Positions 1 through 9,049 of a stretch of DNA of 64,000 nt are shown here, one piece after another (position 1 is the stretch's first letter; each line of letters opens with the position of its first letter). Made by a program: the position numbers and the translations under genes. The notes under the pieces are model-generated. The model was not told the origin of the DNA. It made no database searches and was given only the letters and a program-made list of their open reading frames with translations. The stretch is from contig JAUHYD010000006.1 in assembly GCA_030426665.1 (NCBI GenBank), positions 1 through 64,000 on the forward strand, in the 5' to 3' direction. The DNA comes from Bacteroidia bacterium. GTDB lineage: Bacteria; Bacteroidota; Bacteroidia; Chitinophagales; Chitinophagaceae.

Positions 1-54
1 AGCCCGCCATGGCCGATGGTACTGCACAACAATGCGGGAGAGTAGGTAGCCGCC
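1..54 (+). rRNA. rrf: 5S ribosomal RNA, 3' end only
   Basis: The first bases match the conserved 3' part of bacterial 5S rRNA: CCGATGGTACTGC followed by a loop and GGGAGAGTAGGT with a GCCGCC end. The 5' part of the gene and, presumably, the 23S and 16S genes lie upstream of the window. The exact 3' end is estimated from the family pattern. A strong terminator follows directly. Confidence 0.85.
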
Positions 55-65
55 ATATTCATTTA

Positions 66-97
66 AGCGTTCCGATTAACTTCGGAACGCTTTTTTT
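66..97 (+). terminator. Rho-independent terminator of the rRNA operon
   Basis: A perfect 10-bp stem (AGCGTTCCGA at 66-75 with TCGGAACGCT at 82-91) closes a 6-nt loop and is followed by a T run to 97. It lies about 12 nt after the 5S end and should end the rRNA transcript. Confidence 0.92.
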
Positions 98-117
98 ATG
101 CCCATTTCGAACAAAGA

Positions 118-209
118 AGCCTGCCTGTCGGCAGGCGGGTTAAGCCTCCCGCAGATATGCGGGACAGGCTCACCGATAGTTATCGGGATTCCGACTCGTA
201 CGAATCCTG
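118..209. repeat. Chain of four short palindromes (REP-like cluster)
   Basis: Four inverted repeats follow each other: GCCTGCC/GGCAGGC (119-125 and 130-136), TCCCGCA/TGCGGGA (147-153 and 158-164, with an outer AGCCT/AGGCT pair), CCGATA/TATCGG (173-178 and 181-186) and GGATTC/GAATCC (186-191 and 202-207). The first resembles the GCCTGCC..GGTAGGC core found twice near 26935-27905. This suggests a dispersed intergenic repeat type in this genome; no transposase is nearby. Confidence 0.6.
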
Positions 210-628
210 CACTGCTCCGTTAATTTTTTTACGCGACATGCGATAGCGTCCTTGTCAATTTTAAATACGTACAAGATATAAATGTTTGCATGTTGCATTT
301 TACTACTTTGAGTTCTGATTTGAATGGTTGCTGTCGTGCCTGCCCGTATGTATACAGGTTCGTTTATAATGTCTTCCTGCTTCGTATATGACATATTGCA
401 TTATGGTATCTTTCAATCTAATTAGTAAAATCGTTCATGCCTGTCGATTAATAGATTTTACTTGACCCTACCCACACATTTTCGACTTTTCAATAAAGCT
501 GTTTATTGTAAATAAAATGATACCCAAACTGAAAATTTTAATTCAGTACATCGACTATCGTAATAGATTAATGTTTGGTTCAATACACTTTTATTATTAG
601 GTTTGTTACTCAATACTCACTGGGTATA
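210..628. other. Intergenic gap with three inverted repeats, no supported gene
   Basis: No convincing coding region. Three dyads are visible: GTAAAATC/GATTTTAC (425-432 and 454-461), CAATAAA/TTTATTG with a GCTG loop (491-497 and 502-508), and ACTGAA/TTCAGT (528-533 and 542-547). They lie upstream of the acyltransferase gene and could form a structured leader or operator, but none carries a clear terminator tail. Confidence 0.5.
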
Positions 629-1771
629 ATGCTCGACAAACTAGCGAATAAATTTCGGCGAATAATTTCATCGAATCAAGTTTATCTAGCCGAAATAGAC
701 GGGCTAAGATTTATGTCTCTATTATGGGTGACATTATTTCATATTAAAGGTTATTTCCTCGCAAAGAGTAATATTACTTTTGCAGATGATCCGGATAGTT
801 ACTTCTTTCTGAATTGTTTTTTTTCAAATGGAGATCGCGCTGTGCAATTGTTTTTTGCAATCAGCGGATTTATATTGTGCGTTCCTTTTGCCAATCATTA
901 TCTGAATGGTACGAAGAAGATTAATCTTAAGCCTTATTATTTGCGGCGTGTAACCAGGCTTGAACCTCCCTATTTCATTGTAATGATATGTATTTTTCTG
1001 GCTCAATTGGTATTGCATGTCCACACATTTGATGTGCTTTTCCCTAGCTTGCTTGCATCACTCATTTACTCGCACAACTTAATTTTTCATACTACACCAT
1101 TAGTTACGGTAGTTGCATGGACGCTTGAGATTGAAATTCAGTATTACATTATTGCGCCTTTAATGTTTAGAATATTAAAGTTAAGTAGAATTATTAGGCG
1201 GTTACTTTTGGTTGGTCTTATTGCGCTTTTTGTTGTGCTTCAGCATATGTACCCACCAGCGTTCCTCAGCTTATATGGCATGATACAGCACTTTCTGATT
1301 GGAATACTTATTGCTGACTTTTACGTAAGCGGGTTTGCTACTGACTTTTTTGCGAAAAAGCAAGTGGCGCTACTAGGAGCTGGTTTATTTTTAGCATTGT
1401 TTTTAATACCGGATAGAGAAACTTTTGGAGCGACAGAAAGGCTGTTATATGAGTTGTTTTTTCCTTTTTTGTTAGCTCTGTTTTTTTATACAGTCCTTAA
1501 AAATGATATAGTTAAGAAGGTATTTAGTTACAAGTTCGTCCCAATCATAGGTGGCATGTGTTATACTACTTATTTGATACACTATACGGTTATATCTATG
1601 ATGGGAGCATTAACAACGAAAATAAAGATTACAGATTATTATGTACCTAATTTGCTGTTTCAGGTTGCTATATTACTCACACTTATCATGATGGTTGCAT
1701 CAGTGTTCTTTTTGTATGTAGAACGCCCGTTCATGTCTAAGAAGTGGGTGGAAAAATTAATGAAGAAGTAA
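629..1771 (+). CDS. Acyltransferase 3 family membrane O-acyltransferase
   Basis: An integral-membrane acyltransferase of the Acyltransferase_3 (OafA-like) family, which moves acyl groups onto surface sugars or other envelope substrates. From the chosen start the protein has 380 residues. The family signature is seen near the N-terminus (EIDGLRF then LLWVTLFHIKGYF, catalytic His at about residue 38), followed by VQLFFAISGFIL and the basic RRVTRLEPPYF motif, with about ten hydrophobic segments. The reading frame is open upstream to a TTG at 575, but ATG 629 is preferred because it places a short polar stretch before the conserved DGLR motif. The gene stands alone after the rRNA operon; its substrate cannot be told from sequence. 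Confidence 0.88.
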   Translation: MLDKLANKFRRIISSNQVYLAEIDGLRFMSLLWVTLFHIKGYFLAKSNITFADDPDSYFFLNCFFSNGDRAVQLFFAISGFILCVPFANHYLNGTKKINLKPYYLRRVTRLEPPYFIVMICIFLAQLVLHVHTFDVLFPSLLASLIYSHNLIFHTTPLVTVVAWTLEIEIQYYIIAPLMFRILKLSRIIRRLLLVGLIALFVVLQHMYPPAFLSLYGMIQHFLIGILIADFYVSGFATDFFAKKQVALLGAGLFLALFLIPDRETFGATERLLYELFFPFLLALFFYTVLKNDIVKKVFSYKFVPIIGGMCYTTYLIHYTVISMMGALTTKIKITDYYVPNLLFQVAILLTLIMMVASVFFLYVERPFMSKKWVEKLMKK

Positions 1772-1946
1772 AAAAGCAATTTCTGTGGAATTATTCTAGG
1801 AAATGATTTATAGCTTTTTTTCGCATTCTGTTTAATAGCCTACTTTTTATGAATTCTTAACGAGCATAAAAAAGCTGTGATTTTCGGTTACTCTTAGTGG
1901 GTTAAACAATAGTTGTTTTTAAAAAAAACGGTTCATGTTCGTTTCG

Positions 1947-1954
1947 TAACTTTA
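1947..1954 (+). promoter_or_regulatory. Possible -7 element (TAACTTTA) before the DUF1697 gene
   Basis: TAACTTTA matches the Bacteroidota -7 consensus TAnnTTTG at 7 of 8 positions and ends 4 nt before the ATG at 1959, which would give a very short or absent leader. No TTTG was found at the expected -33 spacing. Confidence 0.3.
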
Positions 1955-1958
1955 ATCC

Positions 1959-2489
1959 ATGACCAGATATGTAGCATTTCTCCGGGCAATTAACGTTGGT
2001 GGTAGAGTAGTAAAGATGTCTGATCTAAAGGAACACCTTGCAATGCCGGGCTTTAAGAATATTGTTACGTATATCCAGAGTGGCAATGTTGTTTTTGACC
2101 ATGCAAGTAGCGATAGAAATTTGCTTATCTCTAAGATAGAAGCAAAGCTTCAAAAAGTTTTAGGTTATGAGGTCAAAACAATACTCAAGACAATGCCCGA
2201 TATAGAAGCGGTCATTAGTAACTGCCCTTTTAAAGACGTTTCTGAAGACAGTGGTTTGCATGTCACCTTTTTATCGTCCGAGCCGGAACACGGAGCAATT
2301 GAATTATTGATACCATTTAAGTCTGATAAGGAACAGTTAAGTCTCGTTGGTACAGAACTATATCTAAAGGTAAAGAAGGGTAGTTATGGCAACACAAAGC
2401 TGTCTAACGCCCTTTTAGAAAAAAAATTAAAAGTCTCGGCCACCACCCGCAATTGGGCAACTGTAAACAAGATGTTGGCTTTCGGATAG
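1959..2489 (+). CDS. DUF1697 family protein
   Basis: A soluble protein of 176 residues whose start (TRYVAFLRAINVGG) and the later TYIQSGNVVF stretch are hallmarks of the DUF1697 family, small two-domain alpha/beta proteins widespread in bacteria. Length fits the family. Function is not established for the family. The start is clear because the conserved FLRAINVGG motif begins at about residue 7. No signal peptide or membrane segment. It is a single gene, convergent with the NHL-repeat gene downstream. Confidence 0.9.
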   Translation: MTRYVAFLRAINVGGRVVKMSDLKEHLAMPGFKNIVTYIQSGNVVFDHASSDRNLLISKIEAKLQKVLGYEVKTILKTMPDIEAVISNCPFKDVSEDSGLHVTFLSSEPEHGAIELLIPFKSDKEQLSLVGTELYLKVKKGSYGNTKLSNALLEKKLKVSATTRNWATVNKMLAFG

Positions 2490-2590
2490 TAGAGCCCCTA
2501 TTGGTTTTCTCTGCATGTATTTTCTTATGGAGGTCGATGTGGGAATTTGGACAATGCTCAAAATTTGAAAGAAAAAATTTTCTACAAAAA

Positions 2591-2624
2591 GAAAACCCAC
2601 AACCAAAGGATGGTGTGGGCTTTC
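2591..2624. terminator. Terminator hairpin between convergent genes
   Basis: CCCACA (2596-2601) pairs with TGTGGG (2614-2619), extended inside by CC/GG across one bulged base. On the minus strand the stem is followed by a T-rich tract, so it suits the minus-strand NHL gene ending at 2774; on the plus strand the tail is weaker. Confidence 0.6.
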
Positions 2625-2773
2625 GATGTCGGTAGCTAACCATGCTTTTTCCGTAATCGCAGTATGAAGTATATGCTTAAAATTAGTAGCATACCATTGT
2701 TAGTTTTTAAAAGATAGGGTTCATGGTGGCTATCAACCTCTTATCAACTTTATACTAAGCTGCCTACATCAGG

Positions 2774-4561
2774 CTATTTTGTAATTATAATTTTTGTCCT
2801 GAATGTTTCTTTTTCAGATGCAATATTCAGAATGTACGTTCCGGGAGATAAATTGTTTACGTCACATGGCGTACTTGATGTGTTGTGCATTCTGAATTGT
2901 TTTAATGCCCTGCCCAACATATCTGACACAGTAATTGTAGCGGTTGTGTTTTCAGGGAGCTGTACCATAAAGGTTCCTTTGCTTGGGTTGGGTACTACAC
3001 TATACCTTGTTTCTTTTTCAATAATTGTTGTTGCCGTTGGGCATGTGGTTACCGTAACTATCGTTGTTACGAAGCAACCGGTTGGAAACCCATAACCGAT
3101 TGTCACTGTATCGGCGGATACTCCGGTAACCGTTCCTGATGCGTCTACAGATGCAGTTGCAGAATTTATACTTGCCCAAAAGCCCCCCGTAGTAGTTGAA
3201 GACAATGTTGTTGTAGCACCGACACAAACTGAAGCCAATCCGGTTATTGCTGCAGGGGTTGGGTTGATGGTTATGTTTAATGTGCCGGTATCACTAGCCG
3301 TAATATATGATATTGTGGCAGAGCCTGCCGCAACACCGGTAACTACACCGGCAGCATCTACAGTAGCATTAGCGGCGCTACTACTACTCCATGTCCCTCC
3401 CGTTGCCGATGGCGTTAAGCTGGTTGTATTGCCTTCACATAAGTTGGCACTTCCTGTTACAGTAAGAGGAGGGAGCGAAAGTTTGCGAATCCGATGATTT
3501 CCTTCGTCGGTCAGATAGATGTACCCGGCGGCGTCTGTGGTGACAGTTGGATTTTTGAAAGAAGCACTTGTTGCCGGTCCTCCGTCGCCGCCATACCCGT
3601 ATGTGCCGTTCCCGGCTATTGTTGTAATAGTGCCGGTAGTACTTATTTTTCTGATACGATTATTCCAGCTGTCGGTAAGTAATATTTCGCCCGACGGGCT
3701 TATCCATATACTTAGCGGATGGCTTAGTCGTGCGGTTAAGGCTGATCCACCGTCTCCCGTAAATCCGGCAGGGCCGGTACCTGCTATTGTCGTTATGATG
3801 CCCGAAGAGGAAATGCGCCTTATTCTGTTGTTGTCGTTATCTGCAATATAAATTTCTCCGCTTGCTGCTACGAAAACATCTTTCGGCTTATTTAGGTCAG
3901 CGGCAGTTGCAGGCCCGAGGTCACCGCCAAATGTAGTTGCACCGGTACCGGCAATTGTTGTAATAATGCCGGTAGACACGGTGATTTTTCTTATTACATT
4001 GTTGTCTTCATCTGCGAAGTAAACATTGCCTGCAGCATCGGTATTTAGTCCGTTGGGTCGGTTTATCGTTGCTGCTGTCGCTGCTCCTCCATCTCCTGTG
4101 TATGAAGCTGTGCCGGTACCGGCAACTGTTGTTATGACACCCGAAGTGCTGATTTTCCTTATTCTGTTATTATTTCTGTCGGATACATAGATGTTGCCCG
4201 AAGTGTCAATGGCTAGTGCAATTGGGTTATTGAAGGTCGCGGCTGTCGCTGCTCCTCCATCTCCGCTGAACGAAGCTCCTCCGGCTCCGGCAATCGTAGT
4301 TATTACTCCCGATGCATCTATCTTTCGAATACGGTGACTGTTATATTCAACGATGTACATGTTGCCCGATGCATCAAACTTGCCACTGAGCGGATTCCGA
4401 AATTGGGCAGCAGTAGCCGGACCTCCATCGCCACTGGTACCTGCGACTCCTGTACCAGCTATTGTACTTATTGTTTGCCCGTCAGCATTGTTGCACACAA
4501 GCAACGTACTTGCAATTACAGAAAGGGAAACTATTGCTTTTGTCCAGATTGTACTTTTCAT
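2774..4561 (-). CDS. Secreted NHL-repeat protein with Ig-like domains and T9SS sorting tail
   Basis: The 595-residue product starts with a signal peptide (MKSTIWTKAIVSLSVIA.. ending near NNADGQ). It is followed by about six NHL-type repeats of roughly 55 residues, each with a GDGGPAT or similar motif, a DASGNIYV-like strand and RIRKI..GxITTIAG. These predict a six-bladed beta-propeller. Two short Big_2-like Ig stretches (DAAGVVTGVAAGSATI and a second copy) come next. The end (VVPNPSKGTF .. LSPGTYILNI .. KIIITK) is a T9SS type A sorting domain, so export through T9SS to the cell surface is likely. ATG 4561 is chosen over an in-frame start nine codons upstream because it begins the signal peptide. 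The ligand is unknown. It lies downstream of the LytTR pair on the same strand. Confidence 0.87.
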   Translation of the reverse strand: MKSTIWTKAIVSLSVIASTLLVCNNADGQTISTIAGTGVAGTSGDGGPATAAQFRNPLSGKFDASGNMYIVEYNSHRIRKIDASGVITTIAGAGGASFSGDGGAATAATFNNPIALAIDTSGNIYVSDRNNNRIRKISTSGVITTVAGTGTASYTGDGGAATAATINRPNGLNTDAAGNVYFADEDNNVIRKITVSTGIITTIAGTGATTFGGDLGPATAADLNKPKDVFVAASGEIYIADNDNNRIRRISSSGIITTIAGTGPAGFTGDGGSALTARLSHPLSIWISPSGEILLTDSWNNRIRKISTTGTITTIAGNGTYGYGGDGGPATSASFKNPTVTTDAAGYIYLTDEGNHRIRKLSLPPLTVTGSANLCEGNTTSLTPSATGGTWSSSSAANATVDAAGVVTGVAAGSATISYITASDTGTLNITINPTPAAITGLASVCVGATTTLSSTTTGGFWASINSATASVDASGTVTGVSADTVTIGYGFPTGCFVTTIVTVTTCPTATTIIEKETRYSVVPNPSKGTFMVQLPENTTATITVSDMLGRALKQFRMHNTSSTPCDVNNLSPGTYILNIASEKETFRTKIIITK

Positions 4562-4714
4562 ATCGAGATATTTTGTTGTAGTAACCAATATTGATACCTC
4601 GAAAGTCTGAACTTATTGAAAGCTCTTTAGTTTGAAATTCACGAAAGGGTTATTTCGGTTCATAAGTCGTACGTTTAATGCAAAACGACTTTATCATTGC
4701 CCCTGGAACAAAGA

Positions 4715-5479
4715 TTACCTCCCGGTTACTTTATTAAGCTTTAACTGCTCTTCGAATTCGGATTTCCTGTCGCGGGATATGTAAACCACCTTGCCGTTAT
4801 CCAACTGTAGCGAGGAGTCTGACTTATTGTATTTTTTTAGAAAATTGACATTGACGATAAAGGACCGATGCGACCGAAAGAAATTTGGGCGCTCATTTAG
4901 TATTTCTTCGAAGAATTTTATTTTTTTACTCACCAGTATTTTTGTGCCGTTCTTTAGCCAGACGTTTGTGTAGGCACCCTCCGCTTCAAGGAACACAATT
5001 TCTGGAACTTCAATAAATAATAGACCTTCTGCAACAGGAAGTGCAATTTTATTGAATTGTCCGGCCGCAAAGGAATCTTTTAAGTTCTCAAATTTGTGCT
5101 GCATTGTTTCAGTAGAGAGCATTTTTCCTGCTTTGTCAACTGCTATTTTCAACTTGTCAATGTCTACCGGTTTCAATAGATAGTCAACAGCTGATACTTC
5201 AAATGCCTTAAGTGCATATTCATTATAGGCTGTCACGAATACAATTTGAAAATCAATGTCCCGAAAAAACGAAAGCAATTCAAAACCATTGTATTCAGGC
5301 ATTTCAATATCCAGAAACACCAGTTGTGGTCGCTTCTGATTAATACTCAACACACCATCAGGCACGTTTGCACAAGTTGCCACCACATTCACCTCAGGGC
5401 AATACTCTTCAATTAACAATTTGAGGGTATTTCTTGCTCTTTCCTCGTCATCAATAATTATTGCATTTATGTTGCCCAT
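4715..5479 (-). CDS. LytTR-family response regulator
   Basis: A 254-residue two-component response regulator. An N-terminal receiver (residues 1-125) carries the acidic pocket IIDDEE, the phospho-acceptor Asp in LVFLDIEMP (about residue 57), the switch Thr in FVTAYNEYAL and the conserved Lys in YLLKPVD. The C-terminal half (about 150-250) is a LytTR DNA-binding domain, recognisable from the FFRSHRSFIVNV..L motif. ATG 5479 is chosen because the receiver begins directly after it. It lies about 100 bases downstream of the propeller sensor kinase on the same strand, so the two form a likely LytS/LytT-type pair. Target promoters are unknown. Confidence 0.92.
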   Translation of the reverse strand: MGNINAIIIDDEERARNTLKLLIEEYCPEVNVVATCANVPDGVLSINQKRPQLVFLDIEMPEYNGFELLSFFRDIDFQIVFVTAYNEYALKAFEVSAVDYLLKPVDIDKLKIAVDKAGKMLSTETMQHKFENLKDSFAAGQFNKIALPVAEGLLFIEVPEIVFLEAEGAYTNVWLKNGTKILVSKKIKFFEEILNERPNFFRSHRSFIVNVNFLKKYNKSDSSLQLDNGKVVYISRDRKSEFEEQLKLNKVTGR

Positions 5480-5509
5480 GCTCGTTAAAATCTTGTCGTA
5501 AAAATAACC

Positions 5510-5517
5510 CAAAAGTA
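5510..5517 (-). promoter_or_regulatory. Possible -7 element for the LytTR regulator
   Basis: On the minus strand this reads TACTTTTG, a full match to the Bacteroidota -7 consensus TAnnTTTG, about 30 nt upstream of the ATG at 5479. No TTTG at the ideal -33 distance was seen, so this is moderate evidence that the regulator has its own promoter apart from the kinase gene. Confidence 0.4.
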
Positions 5518-5581
5518 GGCGAGGGACATGCAATTAGTCACTTCCAAATCATGAATGGTGGATTTCAGTTCATGATGATGC

Positions 5582-8557
5582 CTATATCAAGGGAATTTCT
5601 ACCCTGACCTCTGTCCCCGACGGTAGATTATTTTCAAACAGGTCAATTATCGATAAAGTGATTTTTGTGCGTCGATTCAAATTTATTAGTGTCAATCTTT
5701 TTTCTGTAGCCTTAGTTGCAAATGATTGATGACGGAGCGGTGAACGTTTTTTAATTGCTGCTGATTTCTCTCGTCCGACACCGTTATCTGTAATTGTGCA
5801 AATTAACTTTTGGTCAGCGAGTATAAAGTTGATAGATACTGTTTTGTTTCCTTTTTTGTGTAACAGCCCATGTTTGATAGCATTTTCTACAAATGGTTGG
5901 ATTATCATAGAGGGTACATAAATGTTGTGAGGTTCAATTTCGTCGGACAACGTAATATGATATTTAAAGTCGTTGCCGAATCGCAGTTGCTCTAACTCCA
6001 GATACAGATTGAGTATTTCTACTTCTTCGATAAGTTCAATTTCGTTGTGCTCTGAGGTATCCAGTATTTTACGCATCAATGAACTATACCTGCTTAAATA
6101 ATAGTTGGTGCTTTTTATGTCTTTCTGTAATACCAAATCCTGAATGGAGTTAAGTGTATTATACATGAAGTGTGGGTTCATTTGCGCTTTCAGGGCAGTT
6201 AGTTGGGAGCTGGTTATTTGATTCAGTATTTCCGATTTCTTTTTTAAATTTCTTATTCGTTGTATAAATGCAAGTGCGACAACTGTAGATGCTAGCAAAG
6301 TGATTAGTGTATAAAACCACCATTGCTGCCAAATCGGTTCGGCAACTTCAATTATTGCACGAGCAGTATTTTCGGAAGGTATTCCATCTTCGTTTACCGA
6401 CTTTACTTCAAATACAAATTTTCCCGCGGGCAAATGGTTAAGTCGTACGCTGTTAATTGCCCCATCCTGAGCCGTCCAGTTGTTTTCGAGTCCGGCGATC
6501 CTGTACAAATAGCGAAATCGACCTCGGCTTCTAAGCAAAACAGATGAAAAGTTTACAACAATATCTTTGTTGTTGTACTTCAGCAGAATAACGGAGTCGT
6601 TGGTCCTGTTGTTGCCGTCACAAATTACCGACGTTATCTTGATTTTAGGTCGGATGTTATTTATCCCTACAGATGTTACCGGGATATAAAAGAGCCCCCT
6701 TACGGTACACAGGTAGATAAAGGGGTTACATACTTCAATTGCACTTACTTCTTTAGTGTTTATTCCGTCCGCGTAGTTAATGTGACGGTGTGTTTTGTCG
6801 GGGTAGTAAATGTAGATACACTCGTCTGTGGCAATATATACAGTATCGCTTACAGAAGTGATACACTTAATATTATTACCAACCAGTCCGTTTTCTTGGG
6901 TTAAATGCAATATGACTTCTTCGTTCTTTATATTGTAAACTCCGTCAGAAATTGTTCCTACCCACAACCCGTTATGGTCGCAGTATAATGCACTGCAAAA
7001 CACTTCCTGACTGTCAATCAGGTACTGCTTTGGCTTTCCGTCATTTATTAGTGCCAGTCCTTCATTCAGAGCAACCCATAGTTTTTTCTCAGCTGTATCA
7101 TAACAAATCATTTTCCCCGGGTTTTTGCAGAGTAACGCAGGCTTTGTAGGCGAGCCTGTTGTTATTTTATTCTTTATGTCGCTGATATAACTAATTCCGT
7201 TCGTCGATACATAAATAACGCTATCACCCTTCAGTGTCATGTCTCGTACATACACCGAGGAAGACTTCTTTTCCGAATTCGTTACCGTATTGATTATGGA
7301 AATTCCCCCGCGACTTGTAATGATTGTTTGGGCATCATATGGTATTATCGACGTGACATTCCTGTAAACAGCCCGATTGTTTTTTGGTAGTACTTCTACC
7401 TCCCTTGTTAAAGGCGAAAACCGATAAATATCACCCGTGTACGTTCCGATAAGAATGCTTCCTTCGGTATACCTTATTATCGACGTAAAGTTGTCGTCTT
7501 TGATCATGGGGTGTGTGCCGTTTAACAGCATCAGCTCTTCAGAGGGCATAACATGGATGCCGTTTTGCAGAGAGGGAAACCAAATGGCGTGCTCCTTGTC
7601 CCTGTATATGTCGGTAATTTTTTCTCCTATAAATATGTGAGAAGTGACTGCTCCGTTTGCATCCAAACAGTAAACACCATTTGAGGTGGCCAGCCAATAT
7701 TTACCGTCAAGCAATGCAAAGTTGTAAATGAATTCCGCAAGACTATTCTTTTCTATTCTTTTAAAAACTTTCAGGGAGTCATCGGATATTTCAGCCAGAT
7801 AATGAACATTAGTTGAGTTGCTGGAACAAAGAAGAAATGTTTTTCCGTTATATACCTTAATGTTTGATCTGCTATTCCTGAGAATTTTATCCTTGTCAGC
7901 AAGAACTCGATACTTGTATGTCCCATCAGTTTCCAACTGAAGCATCAAAAGCCCCCTGTTAATATCCACCAGTAATATTTCGCCGCGGGCAGAAAGCTCT
8001 ATTTCAGATATGCTCAATTCTTTAAATACTACCGATGTGTTTCCCTCTTTGGTACGTATCTGAATGCCTTTAGGTAAACCAATCCAAAGGGTATTGTTGC
8101 TGTCTACTGTATATTCCGGGTGAGTGTTTATTTGCTCCTTTACATCTGCGCAAAGCATTAGAGAGTCCTGTCTGGTAAAAAATAATTGACCATAGAAATT
8201 TTGACAGAATACTTCATTCTCGTTTGTAATTTTCAGCCCAGAAATTGCAACCCCGTTTTGGTGAATGTTTTTAAATTGAAGAAAACGGAACCCGTCATAT
8301 TTGTAGAGTCCGGCATTACAACCGATCCACATATACCCAAAATTATCTTGGCGCACGGTATACACTTCATTTGATGGGAGCCCTTTTTCGTCATTAATTG
8401 TATAGAAATATGGAGATTGCCCCACGGAAAGAGTGCTGCAACACAGTGCAGTTAGTAACATAAATATGGACTTCCGAACGTGCAAAGAAATAAATGAAGG
8501 TTGATGCAATATAAGAGAATGGAATTTCTTTCCTACAAAATAATTCTGCACATTCAC
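5582..8557 (-). CDS. Propeller-type sensor histidine kinase (LytS-like kinase domain)
   Basis: A membrane sensor kinase. After an N-terminal export segment comes a long periplasmic part built of two-component-regulator propeller repeats (GLPSNEVYTVRQDNFGYMW is typical), then a Y_Y_Y domain (about residues 670-740, RYRIAGLENNWT-like). One membrane helix (WWFYTLITLLAS.., about 750-775) leads to a His_kinase domain with NPHFMYNTLNSIQ and an ATP site (MIIQPFVENAIKHGL, then DNGVG). No receiver or AraC output is fused, unlike classical hybrid systems; the partner is the LytTR regulator just downstream. The start is uncertain: GTG 8557 gives 991 residues, while ATG 8461 would start inside the hydrophobic signal segment, and in-frame TTG codons lie between. 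The signal sensed is unknown; the nearby secreted NHL protein may be a target. Confidence 0.88.
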   Translation of the reverse strand: MNVQNYFVGKKFHSLILHQPSFISLHVRKSIFMLLTALCCSTLSVGQSPYFYTINDEKGLPSNEVYTVRQDNFGYMWIGCNAGLYKYDGFRFLQFKNIHQNGVAISGLKITNENEVFCQNFYGQLFFTRQDSLMLCADVKEQINTHPEYTVDSNNTLWIGLPKGIQIRTKEGNTSVVFKELSISEIELSARGEILLVDINRGLLMLQLETDGTYKYRVLADKDKILRNSRSNIKVYNGKTFLLCSSNSTNVHYLAEISDDSLKVFKRIEKNSLAEFIYNFALLDGKYWLATSNGVYCLDANGAVTSHIFIGEKITDIYRDKEHAIWFPSLQNGIHVMPSEELMLLNGTHPMIKDDNFTSIIRYTEGSILIGTYTGDIYRFSPLTREVEVLPKNNRAVYRNVTSIIPYDAQTIITSRGGISIINTVTNSEKKSSSVYVRDMTLKGDSVIYVSTNGISYISDIKNKITTGSPTKPALLCKNPGKMICYDTAEKKLWVALNEGLALINDGKPKQYLIDSQEVFCSALYCDHNGLWVGTISDGVYNIKNEEVILHLTQENGLVGNNIKCITSVSDTVYIATDECIYIYYPDKTHRHINYADGINTKEVSAIEVCNPFIYLCTVRGLFYIPVTSVGINNIRPKIKITSVICDGNNRTNDSVILLKYNNKDIVVNFSSVLLRSRGRFRYLYRIAGLENNWTAQDGAINSVRLNHLPAGKFVFEVKSVNEDGIPSENTARAIIEVAEPIWQQWWFYTLITLLASTVVALAFIQRIRNLKKKSEILNQITSSQLTALKAQMNPHFMYNTLNSIQDLVLQKDIKSTNYYLSRYSSLMRKILDTSEHNEIELIEEVEILNLYLELEQLRFGNDFKYHITLSDEIEPHNIYVPSMIIQPFVENAIKHGLLHKKGNKTVSINFILADQKLICTITDNGVGREKSAAIKKRSPLRHQSFATKATEKRLTLINLNRRTKITLSIIDLFENNLPSGTEVRVEIPLI

Positions 8558-8766
8558 AGGTGTATAAAAAAATAATTTATATAGCTGTGAGCTGTTTCTT
8601 GAGTAAATAATTACATCGGCATATTGATTTGTATATTTCTACTCAGTAAGAATTGTTACTGCGATACCAAACTATTTTTGTTTTTAAACGGTCTTACAAT
8701 AGAAGGTGCGCCATATACAGTATCGCATGTTCGTTCAATTTCCAAGAGTGTTGTTTTTTTTGTCGT

Positions 8767-8797
8767 TTTGTTATGTGCGTAACAACGATTAAATTTG
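8767..8797 (+). promoter_or_regulatory. Bacteroidota promoter, perfect TTTG-N19-TAAATTTG
   Basis: TTTG at 8767-8770 is separated by exactly 19 bases from TAAATTTG at 8790-8797, matching the -33/-7 consensus described for Bacteroides primary sigma. Transcription would start near 8803, leaving about 310 nt before the porP start codon at 9113. The match is seen directly; that it serves porP is inference. Confidence 0.65.
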
Positions 8798-9027
8798 AAA
8801 AAATAATACAGTTTGGGGCGTCTGGTGGACATAAATATGTGGGCGTTGACGGGTCAAACAACGGGTTGTGAATTTAAAATTATTGACGGAGGTGTTGCTA
8901 CATTGAAATATTTCCGTATTTTCAACCGTTAGAGTGGAAACTCGTGTTTGAAACAGACAAATTTTGTAGAGGCTGGAACAGTAGCTACAAAAGTGTTTCA
9001 TGAACGTTAAGACTCAGAATGTATGCC

Positions 9028-9049
9028 GGTTTTGGGCGTTTCCAAAACC
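9028..9049 (+). promoter_or_regulatory. Leader hairpin before porP
   Basis: A perfect 8-bp stem GGTTTTGG/CCAAAACC (9028-9035 and 9042-9049) closes a 6-nt loop about 60 nt before the ATG at 9113. The following bases are A/T-rich without a proper T run, so it is more likely a leader structure or the end of a small RNA than a strong terminator. Confidence 0.45.

Noticed and set aside
170-394. Minus-strand frame of 74 codons after the rRNA operon
   Set aside because: Its C-terminal part is encoded by the palindrome cluster (ending near SRNPDNYR), there is no promoter match, and no family resemblance.
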